Shown piece by piece: positions 25,555 through 34,893 of a stretch of DNA of 64,000 nucleotides. The position numbers were made by a program, and so were the translations under genes. Position 1 is the first letter of the stretch. Every line of letters begins with the position of its first letter. This stretch comes from Pantanalinema rosaneae (GTDB lineage Bacteria; Cyanobacteriota; Cyanobacteriia; Leptolyngbyales; Leptolyngbyaceae): the NCBI RefSeq assembly GCF_050753385.1, contig NZ_JBLZFZ010000022.1, positions 39,143 through 103,142 of the forward strand, written 5' to 3'. Below the pieces are notes generated by a model. It was not told the origin of the DNA, made no database searches, and worked only from the letters and a program-made list of their open reading frames with translations.

Positions 25555-26622
25555 CTAAAGCATTACTGCTAAAGCACTTTCCAAAACCTGCTGTACTGTG
25601 ATTCGATCTAAGCTAGTAGTATTACTACTATGGGGACAAGAATCAGGAGGAGTAGAGGGTGTTGCTTTAAGATGACAATGCCTAACTTGAGGAGTTGAGC
25701 GGAGTGCGCCCCAAACTTCTGGCTGAGTGTGACCAAATAATGTCACGGTTGGGATCTGGCGAGCATAGGCAATATGAGCTGGGCCAGAATCGTTAGTGAT
25801 TAAAACTGACAAATGATCAAGAACGGCTCCTAACACGGACAAAGATGTTTTGCCAGCCAGGTTTACGGCGGTCTGACCAATACCTTGAGTCACCTGTTCG
25901 GCTAACTGCCATGAAGCTTGACTCCCGATCGTCACCACTGTGCCACCACATCGTTGCTGTAAGCGTCGTCCTACCTGGATAAAGCGATCGACTGACCATT
26001 GTTTACTGACATCTCCCGCCGTGGGATGTAACCCAATCAAGGGATCCGCCAAATTCGTTAATAACTGCGCTGCCACTTGGCGATCGGTTGACGCTAATGG
26101 AAATTCCAATTCTTCACCACAGCTTGGTATTCCCAGAAAGTTGACGATCGCTAAAACTCGACGAATTTCATGCCAATGCTCGGGCATGGGAAACGCCGCA
26201 TCCAGGCAGCCCGCCGCATCACCAGGGCGAATAAATCCTGCCGTGGTTTGCGCTCCCATCATCAGAGTGAAGGGGTTGGAATATACTCCTGAGCCATGCA
26301 GTTGAATCGCCAGATCAAAGCGCTCTGCTTGCATCTGTTGTAAGAACGTAAGAACACGATCGGCGGCAAAAAACTGCTCTGCCATACCCGGAAACCCAGG
26401 AAATGCAATCAAGCGATCGAGATGGGGCGATCGCTCGACTAATTCCGCCATAAATGGCATGGCAACTAAGCTAATTTCGGCAGTAGGGAGGGCATGTCGT
26501 AAGGCGCGAAATGCCGGAGTGGCACAAACAAAATCCCCAATGCGGGAGGCTCTGACCAAGACGACTTTCTTGGGAACTTGAGGCAAGTGATCGAGTAACC
26601 CTGGCAGCAATGGATCAGTCAT
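25555..26622 (-). CDS. Glycosyltransferase family 9 (heptosyltransferase-like)
   Basis: 355 residues with a two-domain GT-B fold: the N-terminal KKVVLVRASRIGDFVCATPAFRALR and the C-terminal TNDSGPAHIAYARQIPTVTLFG are hallmark GT9 motifs (ADP-heptose:LPS heptosyltransferase type). The family adds sugars to lipopolysaccharide core or related glycans on the cytoplasmic face. It is the last gene of a six-gene minus-strand operon, starting two bases after the preceding GT2 stop codon. The sugar donor cannot be told from sequence. ATG at 26622. Confidence 0.92.
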   Translation of the reverse strand: MTDPLLPGLLDHLPQVPKKVVLVRASRIGDFVCATPAFRALRHALPTAEISLVAMPFMAELVERSPHLDRLIAFPGFPGMAEQFFAADRVLTFLQQMQAERFDLAIQLHGSGVYSNPFTLMMGAQTTAGFIRPGDAAGCLDAAFPMPEHWHEIRRVLAIVNFLGIPSCGEELEFPLASTDRQVAAQLLTNLADPLIGLHPTAGDVSKQWSVDRFIQVGRRLQQRCGGTVVTIGSQASWQLAEQVTQGIGQTAVNLAGKTSLSVLGAVLDHLSVLITNDSGPAHIAYARQIPTVTLFGHTQPEVWGALRSTPQVRHCHLKATPSTPPDSCPHSSNTTSLDRITVQQVLESALAVML

Positions 26623-26624
26623 TC

Positions 26625-27467
26625 TCAGACTTCCAGTGTCTCCGGCACATAACGAGCCACCATTTCTGGTAATAGCTCCAGCGCATGACCATCCACTGTT
26701 CCTTGAGGATTTAACACCGTCGAGGCAACTTCAGCATGGTAAGTACCGGACGGCACGATCGCACAGCCTCCCCAGCGTCGCATTAACAGATTTTGGACTA
26801 ACACCTCTTCGCCCGAGTGATAACGGGGTAGACGATCCCAAAAGGAAAAGCCTCCCACCTGCAAGAGTTTTGCGCGATCGTACAAAATACAGCAGGCAAC
26901 CCAGGCAACTTTGTAACGTCGGAATTCTCCCGGTGGCAGGGTCTGGCTCACATGATATAAATTTGCCGCTCGATGGAGATGAAACCGTTCCCAGGCTGGC
27001 GACTTCGGCTGCACAATCTCTGGAGTCACCGCTCCCTGCCAAAACTCCACCTGCTGTTGCTCAGGACGAATATCATCGCGATAGGATAGCCCCGTGGGAA
27101 ATGCACCAACAAATCCACATTGTTCTGCTTGCAGGGTGGCTAGAAGACGCTCAACTACCCAGGGTTCCATGAACACATCATCATCCAGATACAGCACGAC
27201 ATCCGCACAGGCTTGCTGGAGCAAAAACTCTCGCTGTTCAGCAATACCCTGAGAGGGTAAGCGATGATGATAGGTATAGGAACCACCCCGGCTTTCAATC
27301 AAACGGAGTAGGGTTTGAATTACGGGAGAATTAATGACTGGCTCCAAGCTCTGATCTGCCAGAATCACATGTCGATCGGTCACGGTTTGACTGACGACTC
27401 CCGCCAGTGTCAAGATCAGGGAAGATAAGCGCTCACAGGTGGGCAACAAAATATCAACGATCGCCAT
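26625..27467 (-). CDS. Glycosyltransferase family 2 (GT-A)
   Basis: 280 residues. The N-terminal MAIVDILLPTCERLSSLIL is the GT-A nucleotide-binding start. VVLYLDDDVFMEPWVVERLL carries the DxD metal motif near residue 90. An acceptor-side region follows with FWDRLPRYHSGEEVLVQNLL. I take the ATG at 27467, which has GGAGG just upstream, over an in-frame start at 27494. It overlaps the upstream methyltransferase gene by 14 bases and precedes GT9 by two bases, showing tight coupling. Likely transfers a sugar to a growing surface glycan or peptide-linked glycan. Confidence 0.88.
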   Translation of the reverse strand: MAIVDILLPTCERLSSLILTLAGVVSQTVTDRHVILADQSLEPVINSPVIQTLLRLIESRGGSYTYHHRLPSQGIAEQREFLLQQACADVVLYLDDDVFMEPWVVERLLATLQAEQCGFVGAFPTGLSYRDDIRPEQQQVEFWQGAVTPEIVQPKSPAWERFHLHRAANLYHVSQTLPPGEFRRYKVAWVACCILYDRAKLLQVGGFSFWDRLPRYHSGEEVLVQNLLMRRWGGCAIVPSGTYHAEVASTVLNPQGTVDGHALELLPEMVARYVPETLEV

Positions 27468-28296
27468 CCGTCCCTCCAGGCTTACGAGCCACAATTAACT
27501 GTCCGCCTCCGGGTGCGGGAGCCGCAAGATCTAAGCGAGCTAGACGAGCAGCCAACGCCTGAATCACTGAGGTGGGTAGTCGTCGCCAAACTTGACCAAA
27601 AACTCGTCGTTGCCCTAGATGAATTTGTTGCAATAACTCTAAGCCATCCCAAATACTCACCCATTCTCGCCGTAGATAGGGACGAATTAGTTCCACCTGC
27701 AACCCCACCCGCGTCAACTCTGCCTGCCAGCGATCGCTAGACCAGAGATTAAGATGACATAACTGCCGATTGCGCCAGTCGGCATAGTGGCTAGATGGCA
27801 AGGCTAACCACTGGCTAAATGCCGCTGTTGGAGTCGTAAAGATCAATCTACCACCGGGTTTTAACACCCGCTCGATCGCTTCTAATGCTGCATCCAGGTT
27901 AGGAATGTGTTCTAACACCGAATTACTGACAACGGTACTGATACTTGCCGCTGGAATGGGAGCCAGTTCAATGGGATAGGCGAGGGACTGACAATAAAGT
28001 CCCTGTTGCATCGCTCGTTCTAAGGCAACTTGATCCGGTTCAACCGCTAGCTCTACTCGGGGTAGTACCATTGCCATAACTAACCCATCGCCACATCCTA
28101 GATCTAACACTGGCGGTTCAAAGTGTTGTTCTCGTAACGCGGCAATTTCAGCCGCCCGCCATAGCCCCAGAGAAGGTCCCTGTTGAGCGAGTAGAGTCTG
28201 AAGTGTGAGTTCATCCAGATACAAGGGTGATCGCGCATCCCTAGTTTGTTTTACACCTAGGATCGCCGTTGACTTCTCAATAGACCTTTTAGTCAT
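27454..28296 (-). CDS. Class I SAM-dependent methyltransferase
   Basis: 280 residues with motif I VLDLGCGDGLVMA (about 75-88), an acidic post-I region ELAVEPDQ, and LKPGGRLIFTTPT, typical of Methyltransf_11 proteins. It probably methylates a sugar, lipid or small precursor of the product of this operon. It starts three bases after the stop of the radical SAM gene and overlaps the next gene by 14 bases. ATG at 28296. Confidence 0.88.
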   Translation of the reverse strand: MTKRSIEKSTAILGVKQTRDARSPLYLDELTLQTLLAQQGPSLGLWRAAEIAALREQHFEPPVLDLGCGDGLVMAMVLPRVELAVEPDQVALERAMQQGLYCQSLAYPIELAPIPAASISTVVSNSVLEHIPNLDAALEAIERVLKPGGRLIFTTPTAAFSQWLALPSSHYADWRNRQLCHLNLWSSDRWQAELTRVGLQVELIRPYLRREWVSIWDGLELLQQIHLGQRRVFGQVWRRLPTSVIQALAARLARLDLAAPAPGGGQLIVARKPGGTDGDR

Positions 28297-28299
28297 AGG

Positions 28300-29307
28300 T
28301 CAAAATGTGCCGGAATAAATCGAGCAAGAGCGGCAAACCTCCGGCGGCATATCAGAGTCCAACTGCTGCCGAAACGCTTGATACCCTTCGCCATTCCAGG
28401 TTGGTTCTACGCCTTGCTGAAGCAAATTGCCAAAATTCAGGCGATCGGGAGTAGAGATCATACAGCAGGGCATCGCCAATCCCTGATAGCTAATGTAAGC
28501 CCCCTTCCATGCCCAATCACAGCGATCGCGTCCGGGGGTTTCGGGGGAGTGTAATCGTGGTTGCAGCCGAGGTAAGCGTAAATCTACATCTAACGCTTGC
28601 GCCAGCGATCGTGCCTGGGCAAATTCAGCTTCAATCTGCTGTAGATCAGCTTCCAATAAAGTTTCTGACTGGACAAACTGCCGCATGGGTTGGTAGTGAT
28701 CAGGCAAAGTGGATTCACCAAAGTCATGACATAGATGTTGAACAAATAAACGTTCTACCGAGTACCGATGGGCTAATCTGACTAAATCAGATAATTCATG
28801 CAAATTTTGCCGCATTAACACCATGATTAACTGCACTTGAGGATAGTTACTCTGTTGGCATTGGCGAATTAATTGCAATCGCTCTAGATTACTAATCACG
28901 CGATCGAAGTTAGACCCCACCCGAATCCGCTCATAGGTGGCAGAAGTTGCCCCATCGATCGACACATGCAGGCTATGTAAACCACTGGTAATACACCGCT
29001 CTGCCTGCTTTTCTCCCAGCAAGGTCAGATTCGAGTTGGTTGTCACCTGAATGCCCTTACCTACCGCATATTCCACCATGTCAAAAAACTGGGGATGCAT
29101 CATTGGTTCCCCCAGTCCTTGTAGATGCAAGGTCTTTAAAGTCGTAAATTGATCAATCAGTTGAGTAAAGGTTGTGAAAGGCATCAAAGCCAGTGAACCA
29201 TCTACAGGTTCATCATCTCGAAACTGAATTGCACACATACGACAACGTAGATTACATTGCCCAACGGGTTCAATTTGCACATAGCTCGGAAGCGGAATAT
29301 TTACCAT
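28300..29307 (-). CDS. Radical SAM/SPASM domain protein
   Basis: 335 residues. The 4Fe-4S radical SAM motif CNLRCRMC (CxxxCxxC) is at about 18-25, and the TIM-barrel motifs LQGLGEPMMHP and LHVSIDGATS follow. A C-terminal SPASM region carries further cysteines (CDWAW, PCCM, CRSCS) for auxiliary clusters. SPASM proteins modify peptides or act as dehydrogenases or epimerases on sugars. No precursor-peptide gene is visible beside it, so a sugar or aminoglycoside-type reaction fits the glycosyltransferase context better. It lies 21 bases downstream of the GT2 gene at 29329. Confidence 0.9.
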   Translation of the reverse strand: MVNIPLPSYVQIEPVGQCNLRCRMCAIQFRDDEPVDGSLALMPFTTFTQLIDQFTTLKTLHLQGLGEPMMHPQFFDMVEYAVGKGIQVTTNSNLTLLGEKQAERCITSGLHSLHVSIDGATSATYERIRVGSNFDRVISNLERLQLIRQCQQSNYPQVQLIMVLMRQNLHELSDLVRLAHRYSVERLFVQHLCHDFGESTLPDHYQPMRQFVQSETLLEADLQQIEAEFAQARSLAQALDVDLRLPRLQPRLHSPETPGRDRCDWAWKGAYISYQGLAMPCCMISTPDRLNFGNLLQQGVEPTWNGEGYQAFRQQLDSDMPPEVCRSCSIYSGTF

Positions 29308-29328
29308 AGTCGTTTACTATAATCAGCG

Positions 29329-30570
29329 TCAGAAGAAGACCACGCGAAATGAGATCGCTCCCAATAGTCGCCAGAACAGAGATAAAGGTGGAATCAATAC
29401 CGAAGTCACAACCATTTCAGCCGCATGAGAAAAGTTATGGGAAGTTCCCTGTAACCGACGGAGACAAAAGCGAGTCGTCAAGATTAACCAGATCAGTGAG
29501 GCAAGGATCGCAATCCCGATCGCAACCTGATTAGCAGGATTTAGTCCAATAAATAATAGCGCTGCCAATGTCAAACTTAATGCGCCGACAATGCCATAGT
29601 AATGCCAGGGAGTGACTGGAGCTAACCAACGGCGATACAATTCTGGATGTTTTTTGTAGAGCAGGGCATTAAAAAAACTTTTACGCTGTTGCTTCAGACT
29701 CACCCCCCAAGCAGCAGGACGAATTGGATGCACCACGATCGCATCTGGAGCGTACACTAATTTACAACCGTTCTTAAATGAATGCACCACACTTGTCAAT
29801 TCTGCCAGATCCCTAAATCCCCCAATTCGGGGAGACGTTGGCTCCTGTTCCCCCCAGAATTGGGAGGCTAGGGGGGCGAAAACTGCTGTAGGCTGCACCC
29901 GTTGGTCTTGCGGTGATTCAGTGATCCAACCCTGCCCCGGCACAAAGGGAAATTGACTCAGGTGATCATCTGATCGCGTATCAATATCGAATTGTTTTAA
30001 TAGCGTAAATAATAAATCGCTATCCTCCCGCCAGGGTAGGGTAAATCGTTGATCAAATCCATTAACTTGGGCGATCGCTTCCCGCCGATAGAAACAATTA
30101 GCGGTGATAAAGGCAGAGCGTTCCAGGGCTAAAGCATTCCGTTCATAGTCGGTAGGGACAGTCATGAGCGGCATGATTAATCGCCCCGACACCCCGATCA
30201 CGTCAGGCTGAAATTTCTCGACTCCAGCCCTCAACCACTGTCGATCGGGAATACAATCATCATCGGTAAAGGCAATAATTTCCCCGATCGCCGATCGCCA
30301 CCCCAGGTTTCGCGCTGCTGCCGGGCCATGAGTTGCCGTAACCGGAATGTACTGGAGAGCCGGATATCCTTTATGGGTTCCAGGGACATTCCCCGCCCGT
30401 TCCGCCCAATCGTTCACCAGCCGTTGGGTCGCCTGACTTGCCGCATCATCCACCACAATAATTTCATACGCCGATGGATCAAACGTCTGTTCAACTAACG
30501 CGGCTAAACACCGATTCAGTAACTCTAGACGATTACAGGTTGGCACAATCACAGACACTTGAATCGTCAT
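29329..30570 (-). CDS. Membrane-associated glycosyltransferase family 2 with in-frame repeat insertion
   Basis: 413 residues. The GT-A domain starts TIQVSVIVPTCNRLELL and has FTDDDCIPD near residue 95 (DxD) and WREDSDLLFTLLK, as in rhamnosyl/galactosyl-type GT2. Two or three C-terminal hydrophobic segments (about 325-375 and 385-410) anchor it in the membrane. I chose the ATG at 30570, which overlaps the carbamoyltransferase stop (ATGA). Residues of about 230-252 (FAPLASQFWGEQEPTSPRIG) are encoded by a copy of the dispersed C-rich/G-rich repeat and have no counterpart in ordinary GT2 proteins. Confidence 0.88.
   Translation of the reverse strand: MTIQVSVIVPTCNRLELLNRCLAALVEQTFDPSAYEIIVVDDAASQATQRLVNDWAERAGNVPGTHKGYPALQYIPVTATHGPAAARNLGWRSAIGEIIAFTDDDCIPDRQWLRAGVEKFQPDVIGVSGRLIMPLMTVPTDYERNALALERSAFITANCFYRREAIAQVNGFDQRFTLPWREDSDLLFTLLKQFDIDTRSDDHLSQFPFVPGQGWITESPQDQRVQPTAVFAPLASQFWGEQEPTSPRIGGFRDLAELTSVVHSFKNGCKLVYAPDAIVVHPIRPAAWGVSLKQQRKSFFNALLYKKHPELYRRWLAPVTPWHYYGIVGALSLTLAALLFIGLNPANQVAIGIAILASLIWLILTTRFCLRRLQGTSHNFSHAAEMVVTSVLIPPLSLFWRLLGAISFRVVFF
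29811..29877. repeat. Dispersed palindromic repeat core inside a coding region
   Basis: CCCCCAATTCGGGGAGA and CCCCCCAGAATTGGGAGGC mark a copy of the intergenic repeat family within the GT2 gene. The reading frame continues through it with no stop, so it adds roughly 22 residues. Confidence 0.7.
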
Positions 30571-32300
30571 ACCCGATGCTCCGGTTTTTCCAGCAGAAAT
30601 GAACCAATAACCAGAGCATCTAATGGTGATGTCCAAAAACACTCGATCGCATCTCTGGGAGAGCAAACGATCGGTTCTCCCCGCGTATTGAAGGAAGTAT
30701 TGACTAAAACGGGAACTCCAGTCCGTTCCTGAAACGCCTTGATCAAGTCGTAATACAGGGGATTTTGCTGCCGATTAATCGTTTGAATTCGAGCCGTTCC
30801 ATCCGTATGTCGGACGGCGGGAATTCTGGCGGCTTTATCTGGCTGCACATCATAGACAAACAACATAAACGGAGACACCCCCGCGTTAACAAACCAATCG
30901 GCTGCCGCTTCTTCTAAGACTACCGGCGCGACAGGACGAAAATCTTCTCGGTCTTTAATCTCATTCAATCGAGCTTGCATGGTGGGGGAAATCGGAGATG
31001 CTAGAATCGATCGCCCTCCCAGTGCCCGCGGCCCGAACTCCATCCGTCCCTGAAACCAACCAATCACCTTATCCTGTGCCAAAATAGCCGCCGTTTCAGT
31101 TGCAATGTCATTCAACCGCCGATAGGGCAACTTCGACCACTGGAGAAAGGCTACAATTTCATCATCTGAGTAGGCAGGCCCCAGGAAAGCATGGTGCATT
31201 TGGGAGTGCGGCGATGATGGCGATCGCAGTTTGGCATCAATCCATAGGGCTGCGCCTAAGGCGGTTCCAGAGTCTCCGGCGGCAGGTTGTACCCAAATCT
31301 GACGAAACGGACTGCGATCGCGTAAACGAGCATTCATCACACAATTGAGGGCAACTCCTCCGGCTAAACAGAGGTTATCTGAACCCGTGGCTTCATGCAG
31401 CCAGTGAGCAATCTCTAATACGGTCTTTTCCAGGACAACTTGCAGGGAGTGAGCCAGATCAAAATGACGTTGTTCTAACGGCTCTCCTCGTCGTCGCGGC
31501 GACCCAAATTGCTCAATTAAAGAGTGCGATCGGATCTGATATTGTCCGTCTTTGCCCAGTTCAATCAGATCATGGAACTGGTTCACATAGGTCGGCTGCC
31601 CAAATGAAGCCAATGCCATCACCTTATACTCATCAGAAGATGACAGAAAGCCTAAATACTCGGTGACTCGCTCATACAGCAACCCCAGGGAATGGGGCAT
31701 ATTCACCTGCCCCAGCGCCTTTAAGCGATGACCGTCCCCTAACCAGTAGCTAGTCGTCGCCTGTTCGCCCCGTCCATCCAGGGTTAAAACGGCGGCTTGC
31801 TCAAAGGGTGAAACCAAGAAAGCACTCGCCGCATGAGCCAGATGATGCGGAATAAAGTGCCAGCGATCGGACTGTGTTAGTGTTGCACCTTGAAATCCAG
31901 GTTGTAAATGATGGGGAAAGCCACCCACCAAATGGCGCGGTGCATTCACGATCGACGAGAGAAATAACGGATCCCAAGCCGCTTCCCACTCTGCTGGAAT
32001 TGGATGGGCACTCGGTTCTAGGGGTAGAGTCAGCGTCGCATCCTGCCGATATTTGCCCAACAAAAGAAACGGATCATAGGAATAAGCCAGGTGATCCACA
32101 TCCGTTAAATGAATATTGGCGGCTTGCAAACAGTAGGCGATCGCATGGAAAGGTAGCTCATAGGTGGAAAATGGAATGGGTCGCTTACCATGCTTGATAT
32201 GGGTAAATCGTTCCTCTTCAGCCGCTGCGATGATCTGCCCATTGTGAATCAGGCAAGCGGCGGGATCATGGTAGGCTGCATTAATACCTAATGTATACAC
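30567..32300 (-). CDS. Carbamoyltransferase (NodU/CmcH family)
   Basis: 577 residues, full length for O-carbamoyltransferases that use carbamoyl phosphate and ATP to carbamoylate a sugar or antibiotic hydroxyl. The N-terminal Kae1/ASKHA domain starts LGINAAYHDPAACLI, with AAEEERFTHIKHGKRP and the metal-binding HHLAHAASAF (about 155-165). The C-terminal domain includes GWFQGRMEFGPRALGGRSIL and FNTRGEPIVCSPRDAIECF. It is the first gene of the operon, preceded by 574 non-coding bases, and overlaps the next gene by four bases. With GT2/GT9 genes this suggests a carbamoylated sugar in a surface glycan, though a carbamoylated secreted glycoside is also possible. Confidence 0.93.
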   Translation of the reverse strand: MYTLGINAAYHDPAACLIHNGQIIAAAEEERFTHIKHGKRPIPFSTYELPFHAIAYCLQAANIHLTDVDHLAYSYDPFLLLGKYRQDATLTLPLEPSAHPIPAEWEAAWDPLFLSSIVNAPRHLVGGFPHHLQPGFQGATLTQSDRWHFIPHHLAHAASAFLVSPFEQAAVLTLDGRGEQATTSYWLGDGHRLKALGQVNMPHSLGLLYERVTEYLGFLSSSDEYKVMALASFGQPTYVNQFHDLIELGKDGQYQIRSHSLIEQFGSPRRRGEPLEQRHFDLAHSLQVVLEKTVLEIAHWLHEATGSDNLCLAGGVALNCVMNARLRDRSPFRQIWVQPAAGDSGTALGAALWIDAKLRSPSSPHSQMHHAFLGPAYSDDEIVAFLQWSKLPYRRLNDIATETAAILAQDKVIGWFQGRMEFGPRALGGRSILASPISPTMQARLNEIKDREDFRPVAPVVLEEAAADWFVNAGVSPFMLFVYDVQPDKAARIPAVRHTDGTARIQTINRQQNPLYYDLIKAFQERTGVPVLVNTSFNTRGEPIVCSPRDAIECFWTSPLDALVIGSFLLEKPEHRV

Positions 32301-32874
32301 GGGGACACTACCGTTGATAGAACGAGAAAATTAGCCGCTCAAGAGATAGACAACTTAACCAATGCGTCAGTTATCAAGCATCGATCGGCTCTTGTATAGG
32401 ATTTAGTATCTCTATAAATTAAGGATTTGCTCTCTATCCCTGGAAGTAGTCTCTTTTTGTAGTGTTTTATAGAATCGACTGGGCAAATTGTGAGAAATTT
32501 ACTTTTTTGAAAGCGAGATCTACGGCAGATTCAAATTAGTAATTTAGAGTTGCCTAAATTACAAATAATTTACTTTCTGAAAACACTTTCAAAACCTGCC
32601 TTATGTCTCGGCAGAATTGGCATCAACCTTTTTGATAGAAGCCATTGGAGCAATTTATTCCATTCGCATCTCTTTAACTCCTAACCGTAGGGAATTGTTT
32701 TTCTTATCATGCTTCTCTCAAGGGGTAGAGGTGCAATTAAATAGCCTCAGTTATATTGGGTTCACCAATAAATTGGTATGGAAATGGAGAGCCTAATTAA
32801 TTTGAATTGTGAGGAAAATAAAGCGAATTTTGTAGCAGGCAATACACTTTTTTGACAGATAAAAGTTTCTCGTT
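32301..32874. other. Long AT-rich divergent intergenic region with a dyad
   Basis: 574 bases without a credible gene, between the glycan operon (minus) and a small gene (plus). GTAATTTAG (32539-32547) and CTAAATTAC (32554-32562) form perfect 9-base inverted arms around a 6-base loop, a candidate operator or hairpin. ACCAAT and ATTGGT form a smaller dyad about 110 bases upstream of the plus-strand gene. Nothing else stands out. Confidence 0.45.
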
Positions 32875-33132
32875 ATGATTCACCTTAAAACACGACTGGG
32901 TATGCTAGGAGTTAATGCTGTGCAAGCGTCTGTACACCAACCAATTTTTACAGTTTATTTAACCAGCCAAGGGATTGAATTACATCCTGGTTGTGAGGAC
33001 TATCCTTATCGCCAAGCCCTCCATAGTTGTAAGTCATTTGAGTTAGCCTATGAGTTCGCTCAAATGGCAGCGGCTTGTCGAAATTTACCTCTACAGGTCA
33101 AAAAATTGTCAGAATACAGCCTGAATGTTTAA
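32875..33132 (+). CDS. Small hypothetical protein
   Basis: 85 residues, soluble, with a mixed beta/alpha look (FTVYLTSQGIELHPGCEDYPYRQAL, then helical SFELAYEFAQMAAACRNLPLQVKKL). It has no signal peptide and no motif that I recognise. No strong ribosome binding site precedes the ATG at 32875. It stands alone between the glycan operon and a fibrillin-like gene. Kept because of balanced amino-acid composition and absence of a competing frame. Confidence 0.5.
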   Translation: MIHLKTRLGMLGVNAVQASVHQPIFTVYLTSQGIELHPGCEDYPYRQALHSCKSFELAYEFAQMAAACRNLPLQVKKLSEYSLNV

Positions 33133-33254
33133 TCGCATCCGGGGCTAAATTTTGCAACGGCTTGCCCCCTTCGCTCGAATTTTCTATCAGTTCGTAGAAT
33201 AGTTGTTAGACTATTGAGATGAGCATCGCTGATAGATGATTGGGAGCCTGGGCA

Positions 33255-33896
33255 ATGACTACCGATGTTACTCGAACCACCGTAGACTATCTCGAAATAC
33301 TTCAGCAAACGGCGATCGCCTATCGAGTTACCCATCCTTCTGAACCTACTTCCCAACGTCCTAAGGCAGCCAGTGTGGTAGAAGCACTACTTCAGGCAGA
33401 GAAGGCAGCAAAACAACAGCGATTAAGCTATCCGTTAGCGCCCTTATTAGGGCAGTGGCGACTCTGCTTGGCTACGGGCACCCGTAAGCTACGCCAACGC
33501 GGGGGAATTGCTCTTGGTAAAGGTTTTTATTTGCCGCGTTTTACTCCTGCTTACATTGGGTTTAGCGATCGCTCCAACGCCTCCGCTCCTCTGTCTAATT
33601 CCATCACTATCAGCAATCAAATTCAGTTGGGTGCCTTGAAGATACGCTTCACGGGACCTGCTAATTACTTAGGTAAAAAGAATATTTTGGCATTTGATTT
33701 TACTCATTTGCACATCACACTATTAGGACGATCACTTTATTCCAGCGACATTCGAGGGGGTAAATCTAAACCGGAGACATTTGAGCAACAATCGATCGCT
33801 AAACTCCCATTCTTCGCATTTTTTCTAGTCACCCCTGACTTAATTGCCGCCCGGGGTCGGGGAGGTGGTTTAGCATTATGGATTCGAGAAGAGTAA
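33255..33896 (+). CDS. PAP/fibrillin-like protein
   Basis: 213 residues. LLGQWRLCLATGTRKLRQRGG (about 75-95) and the closing RGRGGGLALWIREE are reminiscent of the plastid-lipid-associated (PAP/fibrillin) family, lipocalin-like proteins found in cyanobacteria and plastids that associate with thylakoid lipids. I take the ATG at 33255, with GGGAG about nine bases upstream; an in-frame TTG at 33240 is weaker. The family assignment is by eye and moderately sure. No partner gene is adjacent. Confidence 0.65.
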   Translation: MTTDVTRTTVDYLEILQQTAIAYRVTHPSEPTSQRPKAASVVEALLQAEKAAKQQRLSYPLAPLLGQWRLCLATGTRKLRQRGGIALGKGFYLPRFTPAYIGFSDRSNASAPLSNSITISNQIQLGALKIRFTGPANYLGKKNILAFDFTHLHITLLGRSLYSSDIRGGKSKPETFEQQSIAKLPFFAFFLVTPDLIAARGRGGGLALWIREE

Positions 33897-34154
33897 TAAC
33901 GGCAATATCTTCTGCTCTACCTATAGGTAGGGTAAACAACAAGCTGCTGTAAGAATAGGATGCAACTTATGCAAGAGGGAAGCCATAGTATTCGTCTGTA
34001 AGCTATAAGCGTCAAGAAAATATCCGCTTATTTATCTCTAAGTAGCAATTGGGATTAGACAAAAGCCTCCTTGTGGGATGTTTTTTGACGTTAAACTCTG
34101 CTTTTGTCAGCATCTCACTGCTGCTTAGTTGAGCAGACAATCAAGGAGTATCTG

Positions 34155-34733
34155 ATGAGACAATTAATGGCTGCCTTTCAGCAATTGCACTTTGGCAAAC
34201 TGGTAACCGCTTTTATGATGGGGGCGGTATTACTAATTGCCACAGCTTGTAGTAGCGGTAATGAATTGGGAGCACGCCCTAACAATCCTCCGGTACAAAT
34301 GGGGGGACAAAATAATCCCCATAAAATGGGTGGTGACACCTACAGCCAATACAAAATGAGCACAGATGCCAAGGCAAAAAAATCGGGCGATCGGGCAAGT
34401 TTAATGCAACCATCCAGCCAACTGCTGGCAGCAAGTTATACCAATGAAAACTCCAGCCGCATTCAATATCCCGGTTCGAGTCGGGTGGAATCTGCTAACA
34501 GTAGGAATGAGTTTGCTAGCCCTGGAGAACAGAAACGATTGATGAATCCCGGTCAAATTCCAGCCCAACGGCAACCGATCGTCGATCGGACTAATCCTGA
34601 TGCCAGGCTGTTGGAAAAAACGGGACAGACCTTTAAGGATGCCTCTGGCTTCTTAAATCAGCCTGCCAAAGATACTCGCAATCATTCCGAACTGGAGCAG
34701 GTTAACCCCTATCGTCAAGGTAGCAATCGCTAA
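34155..34733 (+). CDS. Putative lipoprotein, hypothetical
   Basis: 192 residues. A hydrophobic signal (about 17-33) ends in LIATAC, a plausible but atypical lipobox with Cys as the lipidation site. The rest is polar and Asn/Gln/Ser-rich, likely disordered, with repeated NP-type motifs (NPGQIPAQRQP, DRTNPDARL, QVNPYRQGSNR). ATG at 34155 has AAGGAG eight bases upstream. I do not recognise a function. A good intrinsic terminator follows. Confidence 0.65.
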   Translation: MRQLMAAFQQLHFGKLVTAFMMGAVLLIATACSSGNELGARPNNPPVQMGGQNNPHKMGGDTYSQYKMSTDAKAKKSGDRASLMQPSSQLLAASYTNENSSRIQYPGSSRVESANSRNEFASPGEQKRLMNPGQIPAQRQPIVDRTNPDARLLEKTGQTFKDASGFLNQPAKDTRNHSELEQVNPYRQGSNR

Positions 34734-34757
34734 ACAGCTTAACGTCAAGCGTAACTA

Positions 34758-34784
34758 GGGAGTGGGTAATTACCGCTCCCTTTT
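34758..34784 (+). terminator. Rho-independent terminator after the lipoprotein gene
   Basis: GGGAG and CTCCC arms enclose GGTAATTACC, itself palindromic, followed by TTTT. It lies 25 bases after the stop codon at 34733. Confidence 0.7.
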
Positions 34785-34893
34785 AGTTAGCCAAACTCTT
34801 AGGAATGTGAATTCATCAAAATCTGTTTTATTCGATCGCAGCAGCTAACCGTCAGCATTTAGCGCCAACAATAAGAAAAAATCAATTAAAGCT

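Noticed and set aside
28300..29307. Radical SAM protein as a RiPP maturase
   Set aside because: No small precursor peptide, leader-binding domain or transporter is next to it; all neighbours are glycan enzymes.
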